Shown in pieces: positions 29,444 to 38,610 of a DNA stretch of 64,000 nt; positions within the stretch are counted from its first letter, which is position 1; every line of letters begins with the position of its first letter. The position numbers and the translations under genes were made by a program. The notes below the pieces were generated by a model that saw nothing but the letters and a program-made list of their open reading frames with translations, ran no database searches and had not been told where the DNA came from. Source of the stretch: Thermomonospora echinospora (lineage in GTDB: Bacteria > Actinomycetota > Actinomycetes > Streptosporangiales > Streptosporangiaceae); assembly GCF_900108175.1 (NCBI RefSeq), contig NZ_FNVO01000028.1:1-64000 (forward strand), in the 5' to 3' direction.

Positions 29444-32400
29444 TCAGGCGCCCGCCAGCCGCAGGGCCTCCTCGCGGTCCAGTGCCCTGCCGCGGTCGTG
29501 GGCGGCCCGGTAGGCGTCCTCGCCGATCAGCTCGCGGGCTCCGGCGGCGACCCGGGCGGCGTCAGTGCCGGCGGCCGCCGGGATGCCGCGCAGCCCGGCG
29601 GCCACGCCCAGCAGCAGGGCGGCCCGTTCGCCGTCGCCCTCCAGGAGGGCCGTGCCGGCCAGGCCGTCCACGGCGTCGGCGACGTACATGACGTTCTGGC
29701 GGCGCATCGCCAGCGCGAGCCCCTGCCGGTGCAGGGCGCGGGCCCGCTCGGCGTCGCCCTCGGCCTCGGCGGTCCAGCCCAGCCCGACCAGCGCCTGCGC
29801 CCGTGTCCAGCCGGTGGCGAACCAGTTGTCGGACGCGGAGTTCAGGGACGCCTCGTAGTACCGCCGAGCCTGCGCCAGGTCGCCGCGCAGCCGGGCGATC
29901 TCACCGAGGCCGTGGTACATGCCGTCGGCCTTCTCCCCGGCTCCGGCCCGGCGGGCGACCTCGGCCGCCAGCCTGTAGTCGGCCTCGGCGCGTGCATAGT
30001 CGCCGTCCCGGACGAACGTGGTCGCGCGCAGGGCCAGCAGGTCGGCCCGCTCCTCGTACGCGCTGAGCTGATCGACCAGCTCCAGGGCCCGGTCGATCAG
30101 CGCGTGGAAGCGTTCCCGGTCGCCGCGCCAGTCGGCGACCTGGGCCAGCGGGTCCAGCGAGTTGGCCATGCCCCAGCGATCCCCGAGCGCGCGGAACCCC
30201 TCGTAGGCCGCCTCGAACTCCGGCTCGGCCACGACCAGCTCGCCCTTGAACAGGAGCTGGAAGCCGTCGCCCAGGTGGCTGATCACCTGCGACCAGGCGT
30301 CCGTCCCGAGCTGCACCCGGTGCTGCTCGACGCTGGTGCGCTCCGGCCCGGCCAGCAGCGCCCAGTAGACGATCCCGCCGGGCCAGCGCAGCGGCCGGTC
30401 GATGCCCTTCATGATCGCCTCGGCGTGGTCCAGGCGGCCGCTCAGCTCCGGGTCGAGCGTATTGCCGGAGGCGGCGTTGGCCAGGCACAGCACCCACTCC
30501 TCGCCCAGGTCGTCCGGCGGCTCGTCGCCCACCGCGACCAGTAGTTCACCGGCCAGCGGGGCGCCCTCCACCCGGCCGCGCAGCCACCAGTACCACGACA
30601 GCGCGGCCACCAGCCGCAGCGCCAGCGTGGTGTCGTGGCGGACGGCCCAGCGCAGCGCGGCGTGCAGGTTGCCGTGCTCGGCAGCCAGCCTGTCCAGCCA
30701 GTCCAGTTGCTCGGCCCGGCGCAGGTACGGGTCGGCGGTACGGGCCAGGTCGAAGAAGTGTTCGGCGTGCGCCCGCTGCAGCCGGTCGCGTTCGCCCGCC
30801 TCGGCCAGCCGTTCGGCGCAGAAGGCCCGGATGGTCTCCAGCATCTGGTAGCGGCCGTCCGGCCCACTGTGGACGAAGGACTTGTCGACCAGCCCGGCCA
30901 GCAGCTCGTCGATCTCGTCGGGGGACATCTGGCACACCCGCGCCGCCGCCTCCAGGGTGACACCGCCGCTGAACACGGTCAGCCGCCGCGCCAGCGTCTG
31001 CTCCCCGGCATCCAGCAGGTCCCAGCTCCACTCCACCACCGCGCGCAGCGTCCGATGGCGGGGCGCGGCCGTACGGTCGCCGCGCGACAGCAGCCGGAAC
31101 CGGTCGTCCAGCCGGGCGGCGACCTCGGCGGGCGGCAGCGAGCGCAGCCGGGCGGCGGCCAGCTCGATGGCCAGTGGCAGCCCGTCCAGGTCACGGCAGA
31201 TCCGCAGAACGAGATCGACGTTGTCGGCGTCGACGGTGAAGCCGGGGCTGACGGCGGCGGCCCGTTCGGCGAACAGGCGTACCGCCGGGTACTCCAGCGC
31301 CTGTTCGGCACGGACCCCCTCCGGCGGCAGCGGCAGCGGCGGCAGCGGCCACAGCGACTCGCCGGTGATGCCCAGGGCCTCCCGGCTGGTCGCCAGGACC
31401 CGCAGCTCGGGGCAGGCGCTCAGCAGCCGGTGAACGAGGCGGGCGGCTTCGTCGACGACGTGCTCGCAGTTGTCCAGGATGAGCAGCACCCGCCGGCCGG
31501 TCAGCGCGGTGACCAGGCGTTCGACCGGGTCGACGGAGGCGTCGCCGGGCGCGGGCCGCAGCCCGCTCTCGCGCAGGCCCAGCGCGCCGAGCAGCGCGCC
31601 GGCCACTTCGGTCCCGTCGCCGAGCGGGGCCAGGTCCACGAAGCGGACCTCGCCCGGCTCCAGCGCGCCCGCCTCGACCGCCAGCCGGGTCTTGCCCGCG
31701 CCACCGGGACCGATCAGGGTGAGCAGGCGCTGCCCACTCAGCAGCTCACCGACCCGCCGCAGCTCCTCCTCCCGCCCGACGAACGTGGTGAGCCGGGCGG
31801 GCAGCCGAGACGGCGCCACCCCGGGAACCTGCTCGGCACCGGGCGCCGCACCCGCCCGAACGTGCACCGGACCGGACGGCGGATACCCGGAACCGGCCGC
31901 CGCACCAGGACCGGGCACCGCCCGCACCGGACCGGACGAGGCCCCGGCCGCCGAGTGCGGGTGACCGGGCTGCCCATCCGTGGGATTGAACGGCGCGTAC
32001 GTAGGGCCGGTCGGCGCGTGCGTGGGATCGGGTGGTGGTTGCCCGGGGCCGGACGGTGCATGTGCGGGGCTGGTGGGCGCATGCGTGGGATCGAACGGTG
32101 CGTGCGCGGGGCTGGTCGGTACGCGCGCGGGGTCGGGTGGTGTGTGCGTGAGGCCGGGCGGTGCGTGTGTGGGGTCGGATGGTGCATGTGCGGGGCTGGT
32201 GGGCGCGTGCGTGGGATCGGACGGTGTGTGCGCGGGGTCGGTGGACGCGTGCGTGGGATTGAACGGCGCGTGTGTGGGACTGGTAGGCGCGTGTGTGGGG
32301 TCGGATGGTGCATGTGCGGGGCCGGTGGGCGCATGCGTGGGGTCGGACGGTGTGTGCACGGGTCCGGACGGTGTGTGGCTGGGGTCGGTAGACGCGTGCG

Positions 32401-33253
32401 TGGAATCGAATGGCGGGTGGGTGAGGCTGGGCGGTGTGTGCGTGGGGTCGGGCGGTGTATGGGGGAAGTGAGGGGGACGGTGGGGGGTGGGGGGTGGTAG
32501 GAGAGACTGGTTTGCTTGGAGGATGGCGAGGTGGACGGTGGTCAGTTCGGGGGATGGGTCGGTTCCCAGTTCCTCGGCGAGGAGTCGTCGCGCGTTCTCG
32601 TAGACCGTCAGTGCCTCGGCCTGCCGGCCGCTGCCGTACAGCGCCCGCATGAGCTGGGCCCGTGCTCGTTCCCGCAGCGGGTGCCGCTCCACTAGTTTCT
32701 GCAGCTCCGCTACCAGGTCGCGGTGCCGCCCCAGTGCCAGCTCCGCCTCGGCCAGGTCTTCGGTGGCCGCGGCCCGCATCTCCTCCAGCCGGGCCGCCTG
32801 GGCGGCGGCGAACGGTGCGTCCGCCACGTCGGCCAGGGCCGGGCCGCGCCACAGGCCGAGCCCCTCGCGCAGCAGCGCGGCGGCGCGGGCGTGCTCACCG
32901 GCGGCCAGCGCCCGCCGCCCCTGCCCGGCGAGCCGCTGGAAGCGGTGGGCGTCCACGGCCTCGGGATCGACCGCCAGCCGGTACCCGGCCGGGTGGAACT
33001 CCACCGGATCGCCCTGGCCCGGCAGCCCGCGCAGCCCGCGCCGCAGCCGCGACACCTGGGACTGCAGGGCGTTGGCCGCACCGGTGGGCGGGTTCTCCCC
33101 GTACAGCCCGTCGATCAGCCGTTCCGTGGTGATCACCTGGCCGGGGTCGAGCAGCAGCAGGGCGAGCAGCGAACGTACCCGAGGGCCGCCCACGCCGAGC
33201 GGCGTGCCGTCGGCCGACCTCACCTCCGTCGTGCCGAGGATGCGGAACCACAT
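29444..33253 (-). CDS. BTAD/SARP-type regulator with NB-ARC ATPase, TPRs and His-Pro repeat linker
   Basis: A 1269-residue AfsR/DnrI-like regulator. An OmpR-type winged helix (residues 1-95) and BTAD domain (about 95-245) are followed by a linker of about 240 residues, then an NB-ARC ATPase with Walker A GPGGAGKTRLA (about 516), LLILDNCEH and LATSREALGI, and C-terminal TPRs (about 900-1250). It probably activates a pathway in response to ATP and a ligand sensed by the TPRs. The linker's first part is 23 degenerate heptads of the type DPTHAPT. The paired divergent gene is a small EF-hand protein. Confidence 0.9.
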   Translation of the reverse strand: MWFRILGTTEVRSADGTPLGVGGPRVRSLLALLLLDPGQVITTERLIDGLYGENPPTGAANALQSQVSRLRRGLRGLPGQGDPVEFHPAGYRLAVDPEAVDAHRFQRLAGQGRRALAAGEHARAAALLREGLGLWRGPALADVADAPFAAAQAARLEEMRAAATEDLAEAELALGRHRDLVAELQKLVERHPLRERARAQLMRALYGSGRQAEALTVYENARRLLAEELGTDPSPELTTVHLAILQANQSLLPPPTPHRPPHFPHTPPDPTHTPPSLTHPPFDSTHASTDPSHTPSGPVHTPSDPTHAPTGPAHAPSDPTHAPTSPTHAPFNPTHASTDPAHTPSDPTHAPTSPAHAPSDPTHAPPGLTHTPPDPARVPTSPAHAPFDPTHAPTSPAHAPSGPGQPPPDPTHAPTGPTYAPFNPTDGQPGHPHSAAGASSGPVRAVPGPGAAAGSGYPPSGPVHVRAGAAPGAEQVPGVAPSRLPARLTTFVGREEELRRVGELLSGQRLLTLIGPGGAGKTRLAVEAGALEPGEVRFVDLAPLGDGTEVAGALLGALGLRESGLRPAPGDASVDPVERLVTALTGRRVLLILDNCEHVVDEAARLVHRLLSACPELRVLATSREALGITGESLWPLPPLPLPPEGVRAEQALEYPAVRLFAERAAAVSPGFTVDADNVDLVLRICRDLDGLPLAIELAAARLRSLPPAEVAARLDDRFRLLSRGDRTAAPRHRTLRAVVEWSWDLLDAGEQTLARRLTVFSGGVTLEAAARVCQMSPDEIDELLAGLVDKSFVHSGPDGRYQMLETIRAFCAERLAEAGERDRLQRAHAEHFFDLARTADPYLRRAEQLDWLDRLAAEHGNLHAALRWAVRHDTTLALRLVAALSWYWWLRGRVEGAPLAGELLVAVGDEPPDDLGEEWVLCLANAASGNTLDPELSGRLDHAEAIMKGIDRPLRWPGGIVYWALLAGPERTSVEQHRVQLGTDAWSQVISHLGDGFQLLFKGELVVAEPEFEAAYEGFRALGDRWGMANSLDPLAQVADWRGDRERFHALIDRALELVDQLSAYEERADLLALRATTFVRDGDYARAEADYRLAAEVARRAGAGEKADGMYHGLGEIARLRGDLAQARRYYEASLNSASDNWFATGWTRAQALVGLGWTAEAEGDAERARALHRQGLALAMRRQNVMYVADAVDGLAGTALLEGDGERAALLLGVAAGLRGIPAAAGTDAARVAAGARELIGEDAYRAAHDRGRALDREEALRLAGA
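31975..32470 (-). repeat. 21-bp coding minisatellite encoding [SDG]P[TA]HAP heptads
   Basis: Twenty-three in-frame degenerate 21-bp units inside the BTAD regulator, giving heptads such as DPTHAPT, SPAHAPS and GPAHAPS with a His almost every seventh residue. Units differ at many positions but retain frame. Slippage or recombination expansion is likely. Confidence 0.8.
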
Positions 33254-33364
33254 GGTGGTGATTGTCGTCCATTTCAGTTAGGTGCGGGTATGTGATCCTG
33301 TCACCCCTGGGACAGCCCGCCGGTATGCCATGATGCGGGCACCTTTGACTCAACGAGGAGTGGT

Positions 33365-33616
33365 ATGACCGCCGAATCGATCGAGGACGGCCTCATCAAC
33401 GCGTTCCGGCGGATCGACGTGGACGGCGACGGCAAGCTTGACCTGATGGGTTTCACGCTGATCCTGGACGAGTTGGGCCTGTCGTGGTCGCGGGCCGAGA
33501 CCCAGACCAGATTCGAGATCGCCGACAGCAACCGCGACGGGCTGATCTCCCTGGGAGAGCTGCGTGCGATGCTGGTCCCCTACAACCTGGCCGGCCCTGC
33601 CGGCGCCCCCGCCTGA
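33365..33616 (+). CDS. EF-hand calcium-binding protein
   Basis: An 83-residue calmodulin-like protein with two EF-hand loops: DVDGDGKLDLMGF (about residues 18-30) and DSNRDGLISLGEL (about 54-66), each with Asp/Asn at coordinating positions and a terminal Glu or near equivalent. The first loop ends in Phe rather than the usual Glu region, so its affinity may be lower. ATG has a GAGGAG ribosome-binding site. It is likely a cytosolic calcium sensor or buffer. It is divergent from the giant regulator across about 110 bases. Confidence 0.9.
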   Translation: MTAESIEDGLINAFRRIDVDGDGKLDLMGFTLILDELGLSWSRAETQTRFEIADSNRDGLISLGELRAMLVPYNLAGPAGAPA

Positions 33617-33679
33617 CGGCGTTCCCAGACGGGCGGCGGGGAGCCCGCCGCCCGAGGCGTGCAGAGTCGCCGCCCGGCC

Positions 33680-33830
33680 GATGCCTTCGGAAGCCTCCGG
33701 CCGACCCGAGGCCTTCAGGGCTCTCCGGCAGGCTTGAGGTCTTCGAGAGTCTCCGGTCAGTCCGGGGCCTTTAGGGCTCTCCGGCCAGTCCAGGTCTCCA
33801 GGAGCCTTCGATCGGTCGATGTCTCCAGGA
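33680..33830. repeat. Degenerate ~28-bp tandem repeats between EF-hand and oxidoreductase genes
   Basis: Several imperfect units centred on GGCCTTCAGGGCTCTCCGG recur (for example near 33711 and 33765). The 33617-33863 stretch holds no convincing gene. The units are too degenerate for precise boundaries. Confidence 0.45.
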
Positions 33831-33863
33831 GTGGCCGTTCGGGAGGCGGGTACGCGGCGGGGC

Positions 33864-34363
<500 letters not shown>

Positions 34364-34367
<4 letters not shown>

Positions 34368-35461
34368 GACCGCTGGAGTACCGACGCGCCGAGGACCCGC
34401 GCCGGGCGGTGACGGCGGTCGCCGGGCGCCCCGGGGCGATGTTCCTGGGGGCGGGCACCAACTTGGTGGATCACCTCAAGCTCGGCGTCGCCCGGCCCGA
34501 CCTGCTGGTGGACGTCTCGCACCTGCCCTACGACAAGATCGAGCCCCGTCCCGGCGGAGGGCTGCGGATCGGCGCGGCGGTACGCAACAGCGACCTGGCC
34601 GCCCATCCGCTCGTCCGGCAGCACTATCCGGTGCTGGCCCAGGCGCTGCTGTCGGGCGCCTCACCCCAACTGCGGAACCTGGCGACCACCGCCGGCAACC
34701 TGCTGCAACGCACCCGCTGCCCGTACTTCCAGGACGTCACCACCCCGTGCAACAAGCGCGAGCCGGGCACCGGCTGCTCGGCGCTGGAGGGCTACAACCG
34801 CGAGCACGCCGTCCTCGGGGCGTCCGAGCACTGCGTGGCGGTGCACCCGTCCGACATGGCCGTGGCGCTGACCGTGCTGGACGCCGAGGTGCGGGTCCTC
34901 GGCTCGGGTGGTGAGCGGACCATCCCCATCACCGAGCTGTACCGGCTGCCGGGGGATCGGCCGGACCGCGACACCGTCCTCAAGCACGGCGACCTGATCA
35001 CCGCCGTGGACCTGCCCGGCCTGCCGATGGCGGCGCACTCGGCCTACCGCAAGGTCCGTGAGCGCGCCTCGTACGCGTTCGCGCTGGTCTCCGTGGCGGC
35101 GGCGGTGCAGGTGCGAGATGGGGCGATCACCGATGCGCGGGTGGCGTTCGGTGGGCTGGCACACAAGCCGTGGCGCGCGTACCGGGCGGAGGAGGCCCTG
35201 CGCGGCGTGCGGGTCAGCGCCGCCCCCGGCGACACGCTGGCGGAGGCCACCACCGCCGCGCCCATCGCGGCCGGCGGCGCGGCCTCCACGGGGGAGAACG
35301 CGGGCGGCACCTCCACCGTGGAGGACCTACGGGCGGCGGCCGACGCGGAGCTCGCCGACGCCCGCCCGCTGGCGCACAACGCCTTCAAGATCCCCATGGC
35401 CCGGAACACGTTCGTCGCGGTGCTGCGCGGCCTGCTGCGCGAGGAGGGCGCGACACGATGA
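34364..35461 (+). CDS. Molybdenum hydroxylase, FAD subunit (PaoB/YagS-like)
   Basis: A 365-residue flavoprotein. AMFLGAGTNLVDHLKLG and SPQLRNLATTAGNLLQRTRC bind FAD. The segment RCPYFQDVTTPCNKREPGTGCSA has the Cys spacing that in PaoB/YagS holds an extra [4Fe-4S] cluster, which separates this family from ordinary xanthine dehydrogenases. It starts at GTG 34364 in a GTGA overlap, and its stop overlaps the ATG of the catalytic subunit. The likely electron path is Mo to 2Fe-2S to FAD to an external acceptor. Confidence 0.92.
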
Positions 35462-37551
35462 CCGAGACCATCCGGGCCCGCGCCATGGGCCGGCCGCTGG
35501 AACGGCTGGACGGCCGCGACAAGGTCGTCGGCCAGGCGCCCTACGCCTACGAGCAGCAGGTCACCGACCCGCTCTACCTGCATCCGGTGCAGGCCGTGAT
35601 CGCCCGTGGCCGCATCAACGCCATCGACACCGCCGACGCCGAATCCCTCCCCGGCGTCGTCACCGTGCTCACCCACCTCAACGCGCCCCGCCTCACCGGC
35701 GACGGTGACGGCGACGACAGGGAGTTGTGGGTGCTGCAGTCGGACGAGGTCCACTTCCGGGGCCAGTTCATCGGCGTGGTCGTGGCGGAGACCTCCGAGA
35801 TCGCCCGGCACGCCGCCGACCTGGTCCGCGTCGAGTACGAGCGGTGGCCGCACGACGTCGAGCTGAGCGCCGACCGCGACGATCTCTACGCGCCGGACAA
35901 GGTGAACGCCGGTCACGACACCGACACCGACGTCGGGGATGTGGCGGCGGCGCTGGCGGACGCGCCGGTGGTCGTTGATCACACCTACCGCACCCCGATG
36001 GAGTACAACAACCCGATGGAGCCGCACGCCACCGTCGCGGTGTGGGATGCGGGTGGGCTGACCATGTACGACTCCACCCAGGGCGTCCATGTGGTGCGGC
36101 AGCGGCTGGCCCCGCTGTTCGGGCTCGACCCCGGTCACGTGCGGGTGGTCGCCCCGCACGTCGGCGGCGGGTTCGGCAGCAAGGGCGCCCCGCACGCGCA
36201 CAACGTCCTGGCCGGGCTGGCGGCGCAGGTGACCGGCGGCCGTCCGGTCAAGCTCGCGGTGACCCGGCAGCAGATGTTCTCGGTGGTGGGCCACCGCACC
36301 CCGACCATCCAGCGGATCGGCCTGGGCGCCGAGACCGACGGCAGGCTGACCGCGCTGGTCCACGAGGTGGTGGAGCACACCTCCCGGATCGTGGAGTACG
36401 CCGAGCAGACCGCCGTGGTGTCCCGGATGATGTACGCCGCCCCGAACCGCCGGACCCGGCACCGGCTGGCCGCGCTGGACGTTCCGGTGCCCTTCTGGAT
36501 GCGGGCCCCCGGCGAGGCGCCCGGGGCGTTCGCCCTGGAGGTCGCGATGGACGAGCTGGCTGTGGCCTGCGGCCTGGACCCGGTCGAGCTGCGGATCCGC
36601 AACGAGCCCGACGTCGATCCCGAAAGCGGCAGGCCGTTCTCCGGGCGGCGCATGTCGGAGTGCCTGCGCGAGGGCGCCCGCCGGTTCGGCTGGGAGTCGC
36701 GCGACCCCACCCCGGCGGCCCGGCTGCGCGACGGCTGGCTGGAGGGCACCGGGGTGGCCGCCTCGGTGTATCCGCGCATCATGCAGACCGGCAACCGCGC
36801 CTGGGTCCGGTACGGGCCGGACGGCCGGTACGAGGTGGGCATCGGCGCCGTCGACATCGGCACCGGCACGTGGACGGCCCTCACCCAGATCGCCGCCGAC
36901 GCCCTGGAGGTCCCGGTCGAGGAGGTCCGGCTGCGGATCGGTGACACCGACCTGCCCGAGGCCGCCGTCGCCGGCGGCTCCGGCGGCCTGTCGGCGTGGG
37001 GGTCGGCGGTCGTCGGGGCGGCCCGCGCTTTCCGCGAGAAGTTCGGCCGTCACCCGTCCGCGGGGGACGAGGCCACCGGGACCGCGCCGGAGAGCCCGGC
37101 CGCCGAGGACTTCTCGATGTACTCCTTCGGCGCCCAGTTCGCCCACGTCCGGGTGCACGCCGACACGGGGGAGATCAGGGTGCCGAGGATGCTCGGCGTG
37201 TTCACGGTCGGTCGGGTGGTCAACCCGCGCACCGCCCGTTCGCAGTTCGTCGGCGCCATGACCATGGGGCTGTCGATGGCGCTGCACGAGGAGGCGGTGC
37301 TGGATCCGCGCTTCGGCCATGTCGTCAACCACGACCTGGCCACGTACCACATCGCCACGCACGCCGACGTCCAGGACGTTGACGCGATCTGGCTGGACGA
37401 GGAGGACCCCCGCTCCAACCCGATGGGGATCCGGGGCATCGGCGAGATCGGCATCGTCGGGGCGGCCGCCGCCGTCGCCAACGCCGTCCACCACGCCACC
37501 GGTGTCCGTGTCCGCGACCTGCCGATCACCCCGGACAAGCTGTTCCACTGA
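35458..37551 (+). CDS. Molybdenum hydroxylase, catalytic subunit (PaoC/YagR-like aldehyde oxidoreductase)
   Basis: A 697-residue molybdopterin subunit. GGGFGSKG (about residue 238) and MRAPGEAPGAFALE (about 348) are cofactor-contact loops. GGSGGLSAWGSAV (about 505) is the third, and RGIGEIGIVGAAAAVANA near the C-terminus supplies the catalytic Glu. Together with the FAD subunit's extra Cys segment this points to periplasmic-type aldehyde oxidoreductase PaoABC rather than xanthine dehydrogenase. No Tat signal is seen on the 2Fe-2S subunit, so it is probably cytosolic here. Substrate is likely aromatic or aliphatic aldehydes. Confidence 0.92.
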   Translation: MTETIRARAMGRPLERLDGRDKVVGQAPYAYEQQVTDPLYLHPVQAVIARGRINAIDTADAESLPGVVTVLTHLNAPRLTGDGDGDDRELWVLQSDEVHFRGQFIGVVVAETSEIARHAADLVRVEYERWPHDVELSADRDDLYAPDKVNAGHDTDTDVGDVAAALADAPVVVDHTYRTPMEYNNPMEPHATVAVWDAGGLTMYDSTQGVHVVRQRLAPLFGLDPGHVRVVAPHVGGGFGSKGAPHAHNVLAGLAAQVTGGRPVKLAVTRQQMFSVVGHRTPTIQRIGLGAETDGRLTALVHEVVEHTSRIVEYAEQTAVVSRMMYAAPNRRTRHRLAALDVPVPFWMRAPGEAPGAFALEVAMDELAVACGLDPVELRIRNEPDVDPESGRPFSGRRMSECLREGARRFGWESRDPTPAARLRDGWLEGTGVAASVYPRIMQTGNRAWVRYGPDGRYEVGIGAVDIGTGTWTALTQIAADALEVPVEEVRLRIGDTDLPEAAVAGGSGGLSAWGSAVVGAARAFREKFGRHPSAGDEATGTAPESPAAEDFSMYSFGAQFAHVRVHADTGEIRVPRMLGVFTVGRVVNPRTARSQFVGAMTMGLSMALHEEAVLDPRFGHVVNHDLATYHIATHADVQDVDAIWLDEEDPRSNPMGIRGIGEIGIVGAAAAVANAVHHATGVRVRDLPITPDKLFH

Positions 37552-37601
37552 CCATCGCACCGGCCTGCCCCGCCGGGTGAACGGCGGCATTCCGTTGTAT
37601 G

Positions 37602-37624
37602 CCTATTGATTTGGTAGGAAAACT
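37602..37624 (+). promoter_or_regulatory. Sulfur-operon promoter/operator element upstream of ssu leader
   Basis: CCTATTGAT-TTGG-TAGGAAAACT matches the element at 47335-47357 (minus strand) at 17-18 of 23 positions, with CCT, TTGA and TAGGAAA invariant, and ends exactly 16 bases before the leader start in both. CCTA/TAGG is an inverted pair. It is probably the -10 region with an overlapping regulator site. Confidence 0.6.
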
Positions 37625-37640
37625 AGGGCAAGCTGCCGGT

Positions 37641-37736
37641 GTGCATCCCCTCCAGGCCCTCCCCCCGGCTCGCCGCCTCGTCGTGCGCCTGCACGTCGAC
37701 CTGCGGCGGCAGGCGAGCGCCCTGTGTCCGCGTTGA
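37641..37736 (+). CDS. Leader peptide of the sulfonate operon (HVDLRRQASALCP type)
   Basis: A 31-residue peptide in a different frame from ssuC, from GTG 37641 to TGA 37734-37736. Its C-terminal part LHVDLRRQASALCPR is nearly identical to part of the leader peptide of the second sulfur operon (47181-47318) and matches the short putative leader peptides known before actinomycete sulfur genes. The single Cys codon (TGT) sits three codons from the stop. Ribosome stalling there under cysteine shortage would change folding of the region before ssuC. Attenuation is known for related actinobacterial leaders; here it is inferred. Confidence 0.8.
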   Translation: MHPLQALPPARRLVVRLHVDLRRQASALCPR

Positions 37737-37767
37737 GGCACTCCACCCGACGTCCGTCGACCGGCTC

Positions 37768-37787
37768 ATCGGAAGGGTTCGTCCGAT
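37768..37787 (+). promoter_or_regulatory. SD-sequestering hairpin before ssuC
   Basis: ATCGGA (37768-37773) pairs perfectly with TCCGAT (37782-37787), ending one base before the ssuC ATG. The GGAAGGG ribosome-binding site lies partly in the stem. It begins 31 bases after the leader peptide stop, where a stalled ribosome could influence it. Confidence 0.45.
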
Positions 37788-37788
37788 C

Positions 37789-38610
37789 ATGTCCGCACCG
37801 TCCCTCGACCTGGCCCGCCCGGCCGGCCGCGTTCGGAACGTTCCGATCCGGCTGCCCCGGGGCGCGCTCGTCCGCCTCGCCAGTCCGCTGGCGCTGCTGG
37901 TGCTCTGGCAGTTGGCCGGCACCACCGGCCTGCTGCCCGAACGGCTGCTGGCCGCCCCCTCGACCATCGCCGCCACCGCCCTGGACCTGGTCCAGGACGG
38001 CACGCTGACCGGCGCGATCGGCGTTTCGCTGCGGCGGGCCGTGCTGGGCTTCCTGCTTGGCGCGGCGGCCGGGGTGGGGCTGGCGCTGGTGGCCGGACTC
38101 AGCCGGCTCGGCGAGCACGCCGTCGACCCGCCGATGCAGATGCTGCGCGCGCTCCCGCTGTTCGGCCTGATCCCGCTGTTCATCCTGTGGTTCGGCATCG
38201 GGGAGACGCCCAAGGTGGCCCTGGTCGCCTTTGGTGTGGCGTTCCCCCTCTACCTGAACACCTACGCCGGCATCCGAGGAGTGGACGCCAAGCTGGCCGA
38301 GCTCGGCCGGGTGCTGCGGCTGGGGCGGACCGCGCTGATCCGGCACATCGTGCTGCCCGGCGCGTTGCCGCAGACGCTGGTGGGGCTGCGGCAGAGCCTA
38401 GGCGTGGCCTGGCTGGCGCTGATCGTCGCCGAGCAGATCAACGCCGACCGGGGCCTGGGCTTCATGATCAACGACGCCCGGGAGTTCCTGCGCACCGACG
38501 TCGTCGTGGTGGGGCTGCTGACCTACGCGCTGCTCGGCCTGCTCACCGACGCCTTCGTCCGGCTGCTGGAGAGGAGGGCGCTGGCATGGCGACACGAGTT
38601 CCGGGCGTAG
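37789..38610 (+). CDS. ssuC: Sulfonate ABC transporter permease SsuC
   Basis: A 273-residue inner-membrane permease. About six hydrophobic segments, for example LASPLALLVLWQLAGTTGLL, VLGFLLGAAAGVGLALVAGL and VVGLLTYALLGLLTDAF. The EAA-type coupling loop is LAELGRVLRLGRTALIRHIV. It imports alkanesulfonates together with SsuB and SsuA. The start is ATG 37789 behind GGAAGGG; the same frame is open further upstream across the leader region but without a convincing start. It overlaps ssuB by 25 bases. Confidence 0.9.
   Translation: MSAPSLDLARPAGRVRNVPIRLPRGALVRLASPLALLVLWQLAGTTGLLPERLLAAPSTIAATALDLVQDGTLTGAIGVSLRRAVLGFLLGAAAGVGLALVAGLSRLGEHAVDPPMQMLRALPLFGLIPLFILWFGIGETPKVALVAFGVAFPLYLNTYAGIRGVDAKLAELGRVLRLGRTALIRHIVLPGALPQTLVGLRQSLGVAWLALIVAEQINADRGLGFMINDAREFLRTDVVVVGLLTYALLGLLTDAFVRLLERRALAWRHEFRA

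Noticed and set aside
37639-38610. ssuC starting at the upstream GTG in the same frame, giving a 323-residue protein
   Set aside because: The added residues show no permease similarity and overlap the conserved leader peptide in another frame. ATG 37789 has a suitable ribosome-binding site.
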